Shown here: piece by piece, positions 17,191-24,639 of the stretch
Numbering within the stretch: position 1 is the stretch's first letter
Layout of the letters: the number at the start of each line of letters is the position of its first letter
IMG/VR virus record: IMGVR_UViG_3300032293_000920
Span: 1 to 37,250 of that record
Direction: 5' to 3' (one strand)
Source of the DNA: a virus
DNA length: 37,250 nt
Position numbers and translations under genes: made by a program
The notes under the pieces: model-generated
What the model was told of the DNA's origin: nothing
The model's database searches: none
Seen by the model: only the letters and a program-made list of their open reading frames with translations

Positions 17191-17730
17191 ATGAACCTAA
17201 CCAACATAGCAAAAAAAATATTAAAAGAAGATAGTTGGGGCACAAACCCATCTGCCGGTGGCGGCATGTCACCAGGTCGCGCTCCTACCGCTACTACTCC
17301 ACCTCCAGCACAAAGTGGCAATGTTGTTGACATTTCCCAATCATTCAGAAATTTCAAATTAGATCTAGAAAAAAACGAAGACGCTATCACAAAAAAATTT
17401 GTAGAAGAATTAAAAAAGCAATTTCTGAAAAAGACGGTGAGTGTAAACGCTTCAAAAGGAAGTGTCGGTCAGATTGAAAAAGAATATAGTATCAACGTTT
17501 CGGATGTAAAAATTTATTTTATCAAAGATAAATATTACGTCGTACTTGTTGGATCCGAACCGGACTCTACCGAATCTGAATATTATCTAAATGATTCTCA
17601 AATACAAGTAAATCCATCTACAACATCTTCTACACAACAGTCTGGTCTAAGAAATGTTGGCGGTATTGTACCGATGAAGCCAACACCGGCAGGATCGCCT
17701 GTCGCCAAGAATATACTTCCACAAGGATAA
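17191..17730 (+). CDS. Small head-module protein with a possible capsid-targeting N-terminus
   Basis: This 179-residue protein begins MNLTNIAKKILKEDSWG; its L-K-E fits the (I/L)-x-E cleavage rule. A Pro/Gly/Thr-rich linker follows (PSAGGGMSPGRAPTATTPPP). A small alpha/beta domain of about 90 residues comes next, with strands such as DVKIYFIKDKYYVVLVGS. The tail, about 45 residues, is Ser/Thr/Pro-rich. I chose ATG at 17191, one base after the previous stop; an upstream in-frame start at 17158 would overlap the preceding gene. Function is unknown. Position immediately before the protease suggests an internal head or core component. Confidence 0.7.
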   Translation: MNLTNIAKKILKEDSWGTNPSAGGGMSPGRAPTATTPPPAQSGNVVDISQSFRNFKLDLEKNEDAITKKFVEELKKQFLKKTVSVNASKGSVGQIEKEYSINVSDVKIYFIKDKYYVVLVGSEPDSTESEYYLNDSQIQVNPSTTSSTQQSGLRNVGGIVPMKPTPAGSPVAKNILPQG

Positions 17731-17733
17731 AAT

Positions 17734-18363
17734 ATGAGCAAGCAACTACTAGTAGATTTTATACCGTTTGACATCACCCCCCAGATGCTGACAGAAGCGC
17801 GAGCAAATCCAAACGCTCCGCTTGTATTATCTGGGCCATTGCAAAAAGCAGGAGAAAAAAATCACAACGGTCGTGTATATCCAAAAGAAGTGCTTGCTCG
17901 TGAAGTTGAAAAATATCAACAAATCATCAGCGAACGCAGAGCACTCGGTGAACTGGATCATCCAGATAGTTCCATCATTAACTTAAAGAACGTATCGCAC
18001 AATGTTGTAGAATGTCATTGGGAAGGTGATACTGTTGTTGGTAAGATTGAACTACTAACTACACCATCTGGTAATATTGCCCGCGAACTTATCAAGAACA
18101 ATGTCCGCCTCGGCATCAGCAGCCGTGGTCTAGGCAGTGTAAGACAGATGAATGAAAACACCGTAGAAGTTCAAGACGACTTTGAACTACTTTGTTTTGA
18201 TCTTGTAAGTTCGCCATCAACACGCGGTGCTTATATGTCGCCAGGTTCGATCAATGAAGGTGTAAATCGCAGTCAAGTCATTGCTTCAGTCGGAGCAAAT
18301 GACATCAACAAATATCTAAAGATAGAAAATATCATCCGAGATATTCTATCCGAAGTAAGGTAA
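17734..18363 (+). CDS. 21: Prohead core protease (T4 gp21-like serine protease)
   Basis: This 209-residue protein is the maturation protease that degrades the scaffold and trims capsid proteins inside the prohead. The U9/S77-type hallmarks are a catalytic His in LGELDHPDSS (His76), a Ser in RLGISSRGLGS (Ser129 or 130), and FELLCFDLVSSPSTRGAY, which supplies the third conserved acidic region (Asp156). NGRVYPKEVL near 45-54 is also typical. The C-terminus reads IIRDILSEVR; L-S-E fits the family's own cleavage specificity and may be a self-processing site. A ribosome binding sequence AAGGA lies a few bases before the ATG. Confidence 0.93.
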   Translation: MSKQLLVDFIPFDITPQMLTEARANPNAPLVLSGPLQKAGEKNHNGRVYPKEVLAREVEKYQQIISERRALGELDHPDSSIINLKNVSHNVVECHWEGDTVVGKIELLTTPSGNIARELIKNNVRLGISSRGLGSVRQMNENTVEVQDDFELLCFDLVSSPSTRGAYMSPGSINEGVNRSQVIASVGANDINKYLKIENIIRDILSEVR

Positions 18364-18377
18364 TTTTATAACAACAC

Positions 18378-18390
18378 GTATATATTTATA
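18378..18390 (+). promoter_or_regulatory. Candidate phage promoter motif abutting a start codon
   Basis: An exact GTATATATTTATA is followed by only four bases before ATG at 18395. If it is a -10-type element, transcription would start at or near the start codon and the mRNA would be nearly leaderless. No Shine-Dalgarno sequence is present. Confidence 0.6.
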
Positions 18391-18394
18391 ATAT

Positions 18395-19129
18395 ATGAAT
18401 AGTAAAATTACCAATCCATATCTCAAACAGATATTGTCTGAAATATCAAATAACGCCAGCAAGAATAGATTGAGTGATTTAACTTGGGAAACTATATACG
18501 AAGCAAGAAAGAAAAAAACTTTAAAAACTGAACAGGATAAACCACAAGAAGACACGGTGGACGATCTTCTTGGCGGAGATACACAAACTCCGAAAGCGGG
18601 AGGAACTCCAAATGAAGCCCCAAAAAATACTAACGCACAGCAGTCCCAAGCACCCCAAAATCCTGCGGCTAAGGCGGGCGGAGACCCTATGGCCCAAGGA
18701 GGCGATAGCCCTGAAGCGCAAGCGGGAGCATCTGCGGATGCGGGAGAAGGTTCTGGAGAAGACGTTGAAAAAGCAGAAGCGGACGCCGCAGAAGCAAAAG
18801 CGAAGTTAGAAAAAGCAAAAGCCGAAAAAGAAGAGGCCGAAAAAGAAATTGAAAAAAATCAATATGTAAAAATTGGATCTTCTGGCGCAACGCATTTTCT
18901 TTTCAAAAAAGTGCTAGACCATGCATTTAAAACAAATACTATAGATTCTCTTGCGAGCGAGATGGTTGACAAACTGAAGGTACAAACACCGGAGGATATG
19001 GATTCATTTACCGAAGATGTTGTTACGTATATGAATATACCCGGTATGTCTGATCTTATCTCTAGTATGAAAACTTTGGCAACAAAACAGCCAGAGCAAT
19101 CACCAAAGCAAGAAGAACCAGCCGCTTAA
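18395..19129 (+). CDS. Acidic low-complexity head protein with a possible capsid-targeting N-terminus
   Basis: This 244-residue protein begins MNSKITNPYLKQILSEISN, where L-S-E fits the prohead-protease rule. Residues about 45-125 are a disordered Gln/Pro/Ala/Gly/Asp-rich stretch. Residues 125-155 are a single charged helix (Ala/Glu/Lys heptads, ADAAEAKAKLEKAKAEKEEA). A folded helical domain follows (YVKIGSSGATHFLFKKVLDH onward). It resembles scaffold or internal core proteins in composition and lies between protease and scaffold. No enzymatic motif is seen. The base composition of the middle part follows Ala/Gly codons and gives no reason to suspect transfer. Confidence 0.7.
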   Translation: MNSKITNPYLKQILSEISNNASKNRLSDLTWETIYEARKKKTLKTEQDKPQEDTVDDLLGGDTQTPKAGGTPNEAPKNTNAQQSQAPQNPAAKAGGDPMAQGGDSPEAQAGASADAGEGSGEDVEKAEADAAEAKAKLEKAKAEKEEAEKEIEKNQYVKIGSSGATHFLFKKVLDHAFKTNTIDSLASEMVDKLKVQTPEDMDSFTEDVVTYMNIPGMSDLISSMKTLATKQPEQSPKQEEPAA

Positions 19130-19141
19130 AATATTAAAATT

Positions 19142-19606
19142 ATGAATGTACTAAAACTAAGAAATTTGATCGAAGGAATTGAAACCAAGACGGATGGAAA
19201 TGTTCATCAAGAAGCCGCTTGGTCTGTTGAAGAAAAGAAGGCGGCATTGGAAGCAATCGGTCGTTATAATGAATATGGTAAATTACTTGAACGCAAAGTA
19301 AGTTTGATGGAATTGGCACACAAACTTAATGAAGTTGCTGGGCACGCTCAGAAATTTTTGACAAACGAATTGTCTTCTCGTCAAAAAAATGAAGCAGACG
19401 CTTGGTTTGATAGAGTAATGCCAGAACGCAACATGAAAGAAATGGCAAAATGCAGCGAAGAATTCAGAAAGTATGCTATGGAAGCACACGTTCTAGAACA
19501 ACGTATGCAGGCTTTATACGAACAAATGGGAACTAATTTAAACAAATACTTCGAAATCAAGGATCTTACAGAAGGTGTTTCGGCAGCAGTTTCAAAGTTG
19601 AAATAA
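19142..19606 (+). CDS. Small helical head-module protein with a possible capsid-targeting N-terminus
   Basis: This 154-residue, almost entirely helical protein begins MNVLKLRNLIEGIETKTDG; L-I-E is a possible prohead-protease cleavage site. The rest has heptad-like spacing of Leu/Ala (LLERKVSLMELAHKLNEVAG) and no Cys pairs or catalytic motif. It follows the preceding gene after 12 bases and ends just before an AT-rich hairpin, so it is probably the last gene of that transcript. It is a candidate core or internal protein. Function is otherwise unknown. Confidence 0.68.
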   Translation: MNVLKLRNLIEGIETKTDGNVHQEAAWSVEEKKAALEAIGRYNEYGKLLERKVSLMELAHKLNEVAGHAQKFLTNELSSRQKNEADAWFDRVMPERNMKEMAKCSEEFRKYAMEAHVLEQRMQALYEQMGTNLNKYFEIKDLTEGVSAAVSKLK

Positions 19607-19638
19607 AATATAAAAAGTCAAAATATTTTATATTTTTT
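19606..19638 (+). terminator. Possible weak intrinsic terminator
   Basis: AAATATAAAA (19606-19615) pairs perfectly with TTTTATATTT (19626-19635) around a ten-base loop and is followed by further T residues. The stem holds only A-T pairs and so is weak. It sits immediately after a stop codon and before a promoter-like motif, which favours a boundary. Confidence 0.35.
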
Positions 19639-19646
19639 GTAAATAC

Positions 19647-19659
19647 GTATATATTTATT
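19647..19659 (+). promoter_or_regulatory. Candidate phage promoter motif upstream of the scaffold gene
   Basis: GTATATATTTATT differs from the consensus only in the last base. It lies 91 bases before the scaffold ATG, giving a true leader, unlike most other copies in the window. Confidence 0.55.
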
Positions 19660-19670
19660 TATTATAAAAT

Positions 19671-19727
19671 GCATCATTCTTTGATGCGAATACTAAAACA
19701 ACCATTTTGAAACTCTTAATAGTTTCA
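19671..19727 (+). other. Two short hairpins in the scaffold leader
   Basis: GCATCA (19671-19676) pairs with TGATGC (19682-19687) around a five-base loop. TGAAACT (19708-19714) pairs with AGTTTCA (19721-19727) around six bases. Both would lie in the untranslated leader between the promoter-like motif and ATG 19751. They could stabilise the mRNA or tune translation of an abundant protein. Short stems like these can also occur by chance. Confidence 0.35.
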
Positions 19728-19750
19728 TCAACAATAAAGATAAAACTATT

Positions 19751-21121
19751 ATGTCAGATCTACTAAAACAAGCTATCGCAGACGCAAAGGCTGTACGTGC
19801 TACCGCCCTTGCTAACGCCAAGGCCGCATTGGAAGAAGCGTTCACACCAAAAATCCAAAGCATGTTGGCTGAAAAACTAAAACAAGAAGTCGAAGGTGAA
19901 CAACTACCACCTCCCGAAGAAACTCCCGCTGCACCCGCTGCACCTGCTGCAACTGATGCACCTGCTGCAACTGATGCACCCGCTGCAACTGATGCACCCG
20001 CTGCACCCGCTGCACCGGTTGCACCTGCTGCACCTGCTGCACCCGTCGAAGAAATGAACATTGAAGAAGAACTTGAAGAAGTTCTTGGATATGGAAACCC
20101 AGACCCAGTGCATCAAACTCACGAATTGACAGAAGCCGGTAAATCTTCTGGAGATTATAAGAAGACCACAAAAGGTCACAAGACAGAAGATCCGGGTAAG
20201 AACATGGTTGTCAAAGGCACCAGCCTATCAACCAAGGGTTCACTTCCTGCTACAAAGGGAACAGACAATGCTTCCGATGATTATACCAAGACAACCGCAG
20301 GTCATAAAACAAAAGACCCGCAAGGTCCAGACAATGACCAAGTTGCTCTTGAAGAAAGCGAAGAAATCACAGAAGAATCTTTGGATGAAATTCTAAAAGA
20401 ACTTGAAGATAGCGTGAGCGGAATGCAGGCAGAATCAAATCCAATGGAAAACATGCCATTGGAAGGTCACGGCGACGCCACACAACAGAATCCAGAACAA
20501 ACCCAAGCCACCGGTGGATTGCCACTAGAAGAAGAAATGGTTGATCTGGAAGAACTTCTTTCTGAAGAAGATCCTGACACCGTTGCTGAAGGAGAAGTTC
20601 CTCCGCAATTGAAGCCTTACGTAAAAGGTAAAAAAGGCGAAGAAGGAGAAGACGATGAAGGCGAAGACGATGACAAAAAGAAAAAGACCGACGAAGCCAT
20701 CATCAAAGAAAACATTTCGTTGAAGAAGGAAAATGAAGAATACCGTAGCGCAGTCGTTTATCTACGGGACCGCATCAATGAAGTAAACCTGCTCAATGCC
20801 AAGTTGCTATATACGAACAAATTGTTCAAACAAGCAAACTTGAACAACGCGCAGAAATTGAAAGTAATCGAATCATTTGACCTCACGAAGTCTGTTCGTG
20901 AAGCCAAACTCGTTTACGCTACATTGGCTGAATCGTTTAGTTTCGGTGCCAAGAAGGAAGTTGCTCCTGCTGCAAAGAAGGTATCAACAACCGTCAAGAC
21001 TATCACCGAAGGTCTAGCCAGCAAACCGGTTGCATCAACCAAACCAACAAAACCAGCAGTTATCTCGGAAGGTGCCGAAATGGCAAACCGCTTCAAGAAG
21101 CTCGCAGGTATTCGTTCATAA
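19751..21121 (+). CDS. 22: Prohead scaffold / core protein (T4 gp22-like)
   Basis: This 456-residue, strongly acidic protein probably forms the internal core around which the capsid protein assembles and is later degraded. The N-terminal helix MSDLLKQAIADAKAVRATAL is followed by LEE and MLAE sites that fit (I/L)-x-E cleavage. Residues 58-97 are Ala/Pro-rich with three AATDAP repeats. Residues about 130-195 contain a duplicated segment (SGDYKKTTKGHKTEDP and SDDYTKTTAGHKTKDP). The C-terminal part resembles gp22 of T4-like phages most clearly: LRDRINEVNLLNAKLLYTNKLF, then KLKVIESFDLTKSVREAKLV and VYATLAESF. The gene sits directly before the capsid gene, as in T4. It is longer than T4 gp22 (269 residues) because of the low-complexity insertions. 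Confidence 0.88.
   Translation: MSDLLKQAIADAKAVRATALANAKAALEEAFTPKIQSMLAEKLKQEVEGEQLPPPEETPAAPAAPAATDAPAATDAPAATDAPAAPAAPVAPAAPAAPVEEMNIEEELEEVLGYGNPDPVHQTHELTEAGKSSGDYKKTTKGHKTEDPGKNMVVKGTSLSTKGSLPATKGTDNASDDYTKTTAGHKTKDPQGPDNDQVALEESEEITEESLDEILKELEDSVSGMQAESNPMENMPLEGHGDATQQNPEQTQATGGLPLEEEMVDLEELLSEEDPDTVAEGEVPPQLKPYVKGKKGEEGEDDEGEDDDKKKKTDEAIIKENISLKKENEEYRSAVVYLRDRINEVNLLNAKLLYTNKLFKQANLNNAQKLKVIESFDLTKSVREAKLVYATLAESFSFGAKKEVAPAAKKVSTTVKTITEGLASKPVASTKPTKPAVISEGAEMANRFKKLAGIRS
19946..19999 (+). repeat. Three tandem 18-bp repeats in the scaffold gene
   Basis: Units at 19946-19963, 19964-19981 and 19982-19999 are nearly identical (one T/C difference) and encode AATDAP each. They lie inside a longer Ala/Pro-rich stretch coded by GCTGCACC(C/T) units. 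The array probably arose by slippage and lengthens a flexible linker. Confidence 0.85.
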
Positions 21122-21152
21122 ATCAACAATCAAACCTTAATAAAGGAAAATT

Positions 21153-22760
21153 ATGTCAGATATTAAATCACTACTAACTGAGACAACCAATCCAATGGTT
21201 AAGCTCATGACCGAAACCCGTGGACTTGTTTCCAAATGGGAAAAAACTGGTCTTCTAGAAGGTATCAAGAGCGACATGGAAAAGTCACACATGTCCATTC
21301 TTCTGGAAAATCAGGCTAAACAACTAATCGACGAAGCTACCCGTACAGGAACTTCAAGCAACAGTGAACAGTGGGCAGGCGTTGCTCTACCATTGGTTCG
21401 CCGTGTTTTTGCTGAAATTGCTGCCAAGGAATTCGTAAGCGTTCAGCCAATGAACCTACCATCCGGTCTAGTATTCTATCTAGACTTCAAGTATGGCACC
21501 GATCAAGCCGGTAAGCCAGCGTTTAGCGGTAATTCGCTATTTGGCGGAACTGGTACAAAATTGGGTTCGACCGATAGCGCCGTTAATGGTCTATATGGTC
21601 AGGGTCGTTTTGGCTATACCATCAACGACCAGTCGTCAACAGAAACATCCGCAGTAACAACCGCTTCTTGGGCTGATACAAACTTCACCCCAGAACTGAG
21701 TGCTTCTGCTGCTGCTGGTTCTATCCGCAAAGTCCGCGTTGACTTGGCTGATACAAACTTTGACGCCAATGGTATTCGTGCATTCACCGTCTCTGGATCC
21801 GGAATCGTAGATTTCTATCCAGCATTCACAAGCACATCTGGAGATTACGTTTACTTCGTTGTTTCCGCATCTGCTCTGACCGCAACCGAATCCGTATTGG
21901 TAAAGTATCACAAGCAGCCAGCAGACACAAGTCGTGGCGACTTCGAAGACAACGCTGCTTCCGCAGGCGCTGGAACTTCCGGTCTATATGCCGATGTTGG
22001 TATTCCAGAAGTAAACCTAGAACTTAAGTCTGAAGCCATCGTTGCAAAGACCCGTAAGTTGAAGGCCGTCTGGACACCAGAATTGGCACAGGACTTGAAC
22101 GCATATCACTCAATCGACGCAGAAGCAGAACTTACTGCTCTATTGAGCGAATACGTTTCAATGGAAATCGATCTCGAAATCCTCGATATGTTGCTGGTCA
22201 ATGCTCCAGCAGTAACAACTGAATACTGGTCCGCTCGTATCGGTGCTGAATACAACGCCACAACTGGCTTGTTCGCAGACACCGCTGCTAACCGTACCGC
22301 CTATGTCAAGAGCACCTGGTTCCAGACATTGGGCAACAAGATTCAGAAGGTCAGCAACAAGATCCACCAGTTGACCCTGCGTGGTGGTGCAAACTTCCTA
22401 GTTTGCAGCCCAGACGTTGCTACCATCATCGAAAGCATCCCTGGCTTCACAACCAACACGGACGGCGATCAAGCCAAGTTCGCAATGGGTGTTGCCAAGG
22501 TTGGTTCCTTGAGCAATCGTTGGACCATCTACAAGAACCCATACATGACCGACAACGTCATGTTGGTTGGTTTCCGTGGAAGCAACTTCCTAGAAACCGG
22601 CGCAGTATATGCTCCATACATCCCACTGATTCAGACACCATTGGTGTACGACCCAGTGAACTTCACACCACGCCGTGGCGTGATGACACGTTATGCCAAG
22701 AAGATGATCCGTCCAGAGTTCTACGGAAAGATCATCATCGGCAACTTGAACGAAGTCTAA
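21153..22760 (+). CDS. 23: Major capsid protein (T4 gp23-like)
   Basis: This 535-residue protein builds the icosahedral shell (HK97 fold). The N-terminus MSDIKSLLTETTNPMVKLM leads to SILLENQAKQLIDEATR; cleavage after Glu52 (L-L-E) matches the T4 gp23 maturation site, followed as in T4 by Asn-Gln. PLVRRVFAEIAAKEF and VSVQPMNLPSGLVFYLDFKYG are gp23 hallmarks. Residues about 130-270 contain a variable insertion-type region (Ser/Thr/Ala-rich), followed by the conserved VAKTRKLKAVWTPELAQDL and DAEAELTALLSEYVSMEIDLEILD. The end has the typical TPRRGVMTRYAKKMIRPEFYG. The ribosome binding sequence AAAGGA (21142-21147) lies five bases before ATG. A strong terminator follows 34 bases after the stop. 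Codon use looks more GC-rich than the neighbours, consistent with high expression. Confidence 0.95.
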   Translation: MSDIKSLLTETTNPMVKLMTETRGLVSKWEKTGLLEGIKSDMEKSHMSILLENQAKQLIDEATRTGTSSNSEQWAGVALPLVRRVFAEIAAKEFVSVQPMNLPSGLVFYLDFKYGTDQAGKPAFSGNSLFGGTGTKLGSTDSAVNGLYGQGRFGYTINDQSSTETSAVTTASWADTNFTPELSASAAAGSIRKVRVDLADTNFDANGIRAFTVSGSGIVDFYPAFTSTSGDYVYFVVSASALTATESVLVKYHKQPADTSRGDFEDNAASAGAGTSGLYADVGIPEVNLELKSEAIVAKTRKLKAVWTPELAQDLNAYHSIDAEAELTALLSEYVSMEIDLEILDMLLVNAPAVTTEYWSARIGAEYNATTGLFADTAANRTAYVKSTWFQTLGNKIQKVSNKIHQLTLRGGANFLVCSPDVATIIESIPGFTTNTDGDQAKFAMGVAKVGSLSNRWTIYKNPYMTDNVMLVGFRGSNFLETGAVYAPYIPLIQTPLVYDPVNFTPRRGVMTRYAKKMIRPEFYGKIIIGNLNEV

Positions 22761-22794
22761 TCTTCTTCAAGAACGGGATAATCGTTCAAAACAG

Positions 22795-22823
22795 AAAGAC
22801 CCGCCGAAAGGCGGGTCTTTTTT
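22795..22823 (+). terminator. Strong intrinsic terminator after the capsid gene
   Basis: AAAGACCCGCC (22795-22805) and GGCGGGTCTTT (22810-22820) form a perfect 11-base stem with a GAAA tetraloop, followed by a T run. It lies between convergent genes, 34 bases after the capsid stop and 21 before the end of the minus-strand gene. On the minus strand it is followed by TCTGTTTTG, so it may work weakly in both directions. Confidence 0.93.
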
Positions 22824-22843
22824 ATTGCGATTCGGTTTAAATA

Positions 22844-23599
22844 TTATGCGTATTTTTTTAACACTTCTTTTATTTTAAAAGAAAAATCGCAAGCGTATTC
22901 CATACCCGCATCCGTGTGTAGATGTTTGCTCTCGTGCCATCTATATTCTTCATATGGTTTGTCGCAATTTATGTATATGTTTTTTTCGCCATCAAATGCG
23001 AGTGGAGATTTTTCTCCTACACCATTCACCATAACAAACTTATAGTTTATGTTACTAAATTTTGTATGTAATGTGGCTATCATTTTTTCAGCATTATTTA
23101 CAAGTTCTTCTCCGCGAGATTCATTTACATTTATAAAAAATAGCGAAGATTTTGTATAATATACGTCTTCATAAAAATTGGATATGCGACGAAGATATGT
23201 TATTCTAAACTTCGCCGCATCATTTTCTATCATATCGGACTCGTCGTGGGGATAAGATCCACCATATAATGTGTGAGTATTATTTTTTATAAATTCTGGA
23301 TCACAGAAGTGTTTAAAGTCGTTGTATATACAATCGGCAATGTTACTCAAACTATTTGCCGACAAATCAAATGGATGAGTTAATTCCCCATTTGCTTTTG
23401 ACGGTTTTATTCCCATCCATGTAAGCATTTGGCGAGTAAAGCAACAATCTCCAAGTGATATTATCTTATATTTTTTATCCGAAAGATCTCGTGCGTTATT
23501 TGCAGAAAATTTTCCAATAAAATCGGCAAGTTCTTCACTGCTCCATAATATGCCACCTTTTGGTGATTTGCCGCAAATATCAAGATTCTTATATAGCAT
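22844..23599 (-). CDS. DUF1796-like putative papain-like cysteine peptidase
   Basis: This 251-residue protein matches the DUF1796 pattern: KIISLGDCCFTRQML (Cys52 or Cys53 near the first strand) is followed by HPFDLSANSLSNIADCIYNDF (from residue 75). Later strands include SSLFFINVNESRG and YKFVMVNGVGE, and the end carries a conserved-looking His/Asp region (RWHESKHLHTDAGMEYACDF). The family is named a putative cysteine peptidase, but activity has not been shown as far as I know, and members often occur near glycan genes. It is the last gene of the three-gene minus-strand cassette, 20 bases after the lipoprotein. Its 3' end faces the capsid terminator. Its role in the phage is unknown. Confidence 0.8.
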   Translation of the reverse strand: MLYKNLDICGKSPKGGILWSSEELADFIGKFSANNARDLSDKKYKIISLGDCCFTRQMLTWMGIKPSKANGELTHPFDLSANSLSNIADCIYNDFKHFCDPEFIKNNTHTLYGGSYPHDESDMIENDAAKFRITYLRRISNFYEDVYYTKSSLFFINVNESRGEELVNNAEKMIATLHTKFSNINYKFVMVNGVGEKSPLAFDGEKNIYINCDKPYEEYRWHESKHLHTDAGMEYACDFSFKIKEVLKKYA

Positions 23600-23619
23600 A
23601 ACCTTTGTTGTATTTTATA

Positions 23620-23835
23620 TTATCTTCTCCATCTAGGATGATGGTGATGATAATGATGCCAGCCGCGACCAATATCAAACCGCCAATGAATATACATTGG
23701 AGTATAATATTCTGGATATACAACCACTACTCTTGGTGCAGAAGGTGGTGGTATTTCACGAACTTGACCCGTAGTGGCACAGCCGGTAAGCAATAGTGCC
23801 GATGCTAATATCAATAATCCTATTAGTTTTTTCAT
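23620..23835 (-). CDS. Small His-rich lipoprotein
   Basis: This 71-residue protein starts MKKLIGLLILASALLLTGCATTG, a signal peptide with the lipobox L-T-G-C. Cleavage before the Cys and lipidation by signal peptidase II would anchor it in a membrane. The mature part of about 53 residues is Pro/Tyr/Val-rich (REIPPPSAPRVVVVYPEYY) and ends in a Trp/His-rich tail, GRGWHHYHHHHPRWRR, which could bind metal. The Pro-rich lipoprotein form recalls outer-membrane spanins (Rz1-like), and it follows a lysozyme-like gene by seven bases. No inner-membrane spanin partner is seen. Superinfection exclusion by a phage lipoprotein is an alternative. Both roles are inference. Confidence 0.82.
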   Translation of the reverse strand: MKKLIGLLILASALLLTGCATTGQVREIPPPSAPRVVVVYPEYYTPMYIHWRFDIGRGWHHYHHHHPRWRR

Positions 23836-23842
23836 AGTTATT

Positions 23843-24592
23843 TTATTTTGTTGGCATTCCCATTATCCTTTTTACATTATTTTTCCAGTTTTTATTTCCG
23901 ACCGGATCGGCAGATATAGGACACCATCTATCCGCCATGAAATCAATGAAATTTTTTGATTTGTCTGTTTTTAACCATCTATTCCAATTATTTTTTATAG
24001 AAGTTATTGTTATTTTTCGTGCTTCTTCCTTTTTCGCCTCTGGCGTGGCTCCTTTTAATTTTATAGATAACACGCCATATGGAGATTTAGATTTTGCCCC
24101 TCCTTCTGCCCGATATATCGCATCTGCTAATTTATTTATAAATTCATCATTGAATACTATTTTGTTTGCGTCGATCTCTCTCTTTTTTACGTTTTGATTG
24201 TATGGAGCAGGAACCTTGTCACTTGCACCTTTATTATAAGCATGATTTTTATCGTATACATTGCTTGACGGTGGCATAACAAAACGCACCGGAGGAGTTT
24301 GTCCAGATTTTTCCTTGGAAAATATACTATGTATTTTTGATTGAATATCGTCGTCCGCACTCAAGTCATTGGCGGATATTCCCGCAGCAAGTAACATGGC
24401 AGCAATTTTTCTTAATATTCGCGGACTTTTTAAGATGTTCTCGTTGATTGGCTTATCCGAATATTCCGTTGCAGATATGGCAGTTTGAACTAGATCCGGG
24501 CGGTCGCTTAGTACTTGCATCAACGCATTTATTTCTTGTGCGTTTTCCTTAAGTATTTTGGTTTCTATTAGTATATCTTTTAATTTTATCAT
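23843..24592 (-). CDS. Lysozyme-like protein with a head-targeting-like N-terminus
   Basis: This 249-residue protein has two parts. The N-terminus MIKLKDILIETKILKENAQ contains L-I-E and L-K-E, both fitting the T4 prohead-protease rule, so it may be packaged inside the head and processed there. Residues about 145-249 resemble a lysozyme/transglycosylase-like domain: AIYRAEGGAKSKSPYGVLSI with Glu163 in the position of the catalytic Glu, then a helical stretch with NNWNRWL, FIDFMADRWCPISADP and NKNWKNNVKRIM. The middle (about 80-145) is a disordered linker. It could degrade peptidoglycan during entry if ejected with DNA, or act in lysis. No signal peptide is present. It is the first gene of the minus-strand cassette. 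Confidence 0.72.
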   Translation of the reverse strand: MIKLKDILIETKILKENAQEINALMQVLSDRPDLVQTAISATEYSDKPINENILKSPRILRKIAAMLLAAGISANDLSADDDIQSKIHSIFSKEKSGQTPPVRFVMPPSSNVYDKNHAYNKGASDKVPAPYNQNVKKREIDANKIVFNDEFINKLADAIYRAEGGAKSKSPYGVLSIKLKGATPEAKKEEARKITITSIKNNWNRWLKTDKSKNFIDFMADRWCPISADPVGNKNWKNNVKRIMGMPTK

Positions 24593-24594
24593 AC

Positions 24595-24607
24595 TATATA
24601 AATATAC
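24595..24607 (-). promoter_or_regulatory. Candidate phage promoter motif for the minus-strand cassette
   Basis: Read on the minus strand this is GTATATTTATATA, ending two bases before the ATG of the lysozyme-like gene. It has the same sense orientation relative to its gene as the plus-strand copies, which argues that the motif is directional and functional. Confidence 0.55.
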
Positions 24608-24623
24608 AATTTTTATCTAATTT

Positions 24624-24635
24624 ATATATATTTAT
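24624..24635 (+). promoter_or_regulatory. Candidate phage promoter motif, divergent partner
   Basis: ATATATATTTAT ends four bases before ATG at 24640. Together with the minus-strand copy at 24595-24607 it makes a divergent pair within 47 bases. Confidence 0.55.
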
Positions 24636-24639
24636 TGTT

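Noticed and set aside
22403-22840. A 145-residue plus-strand ORF overlapping the end of the capsid gene
   Set aside because: It lies in another frame within the conserved capsid gene and runs through the terminator; its composition is that of a shadow.
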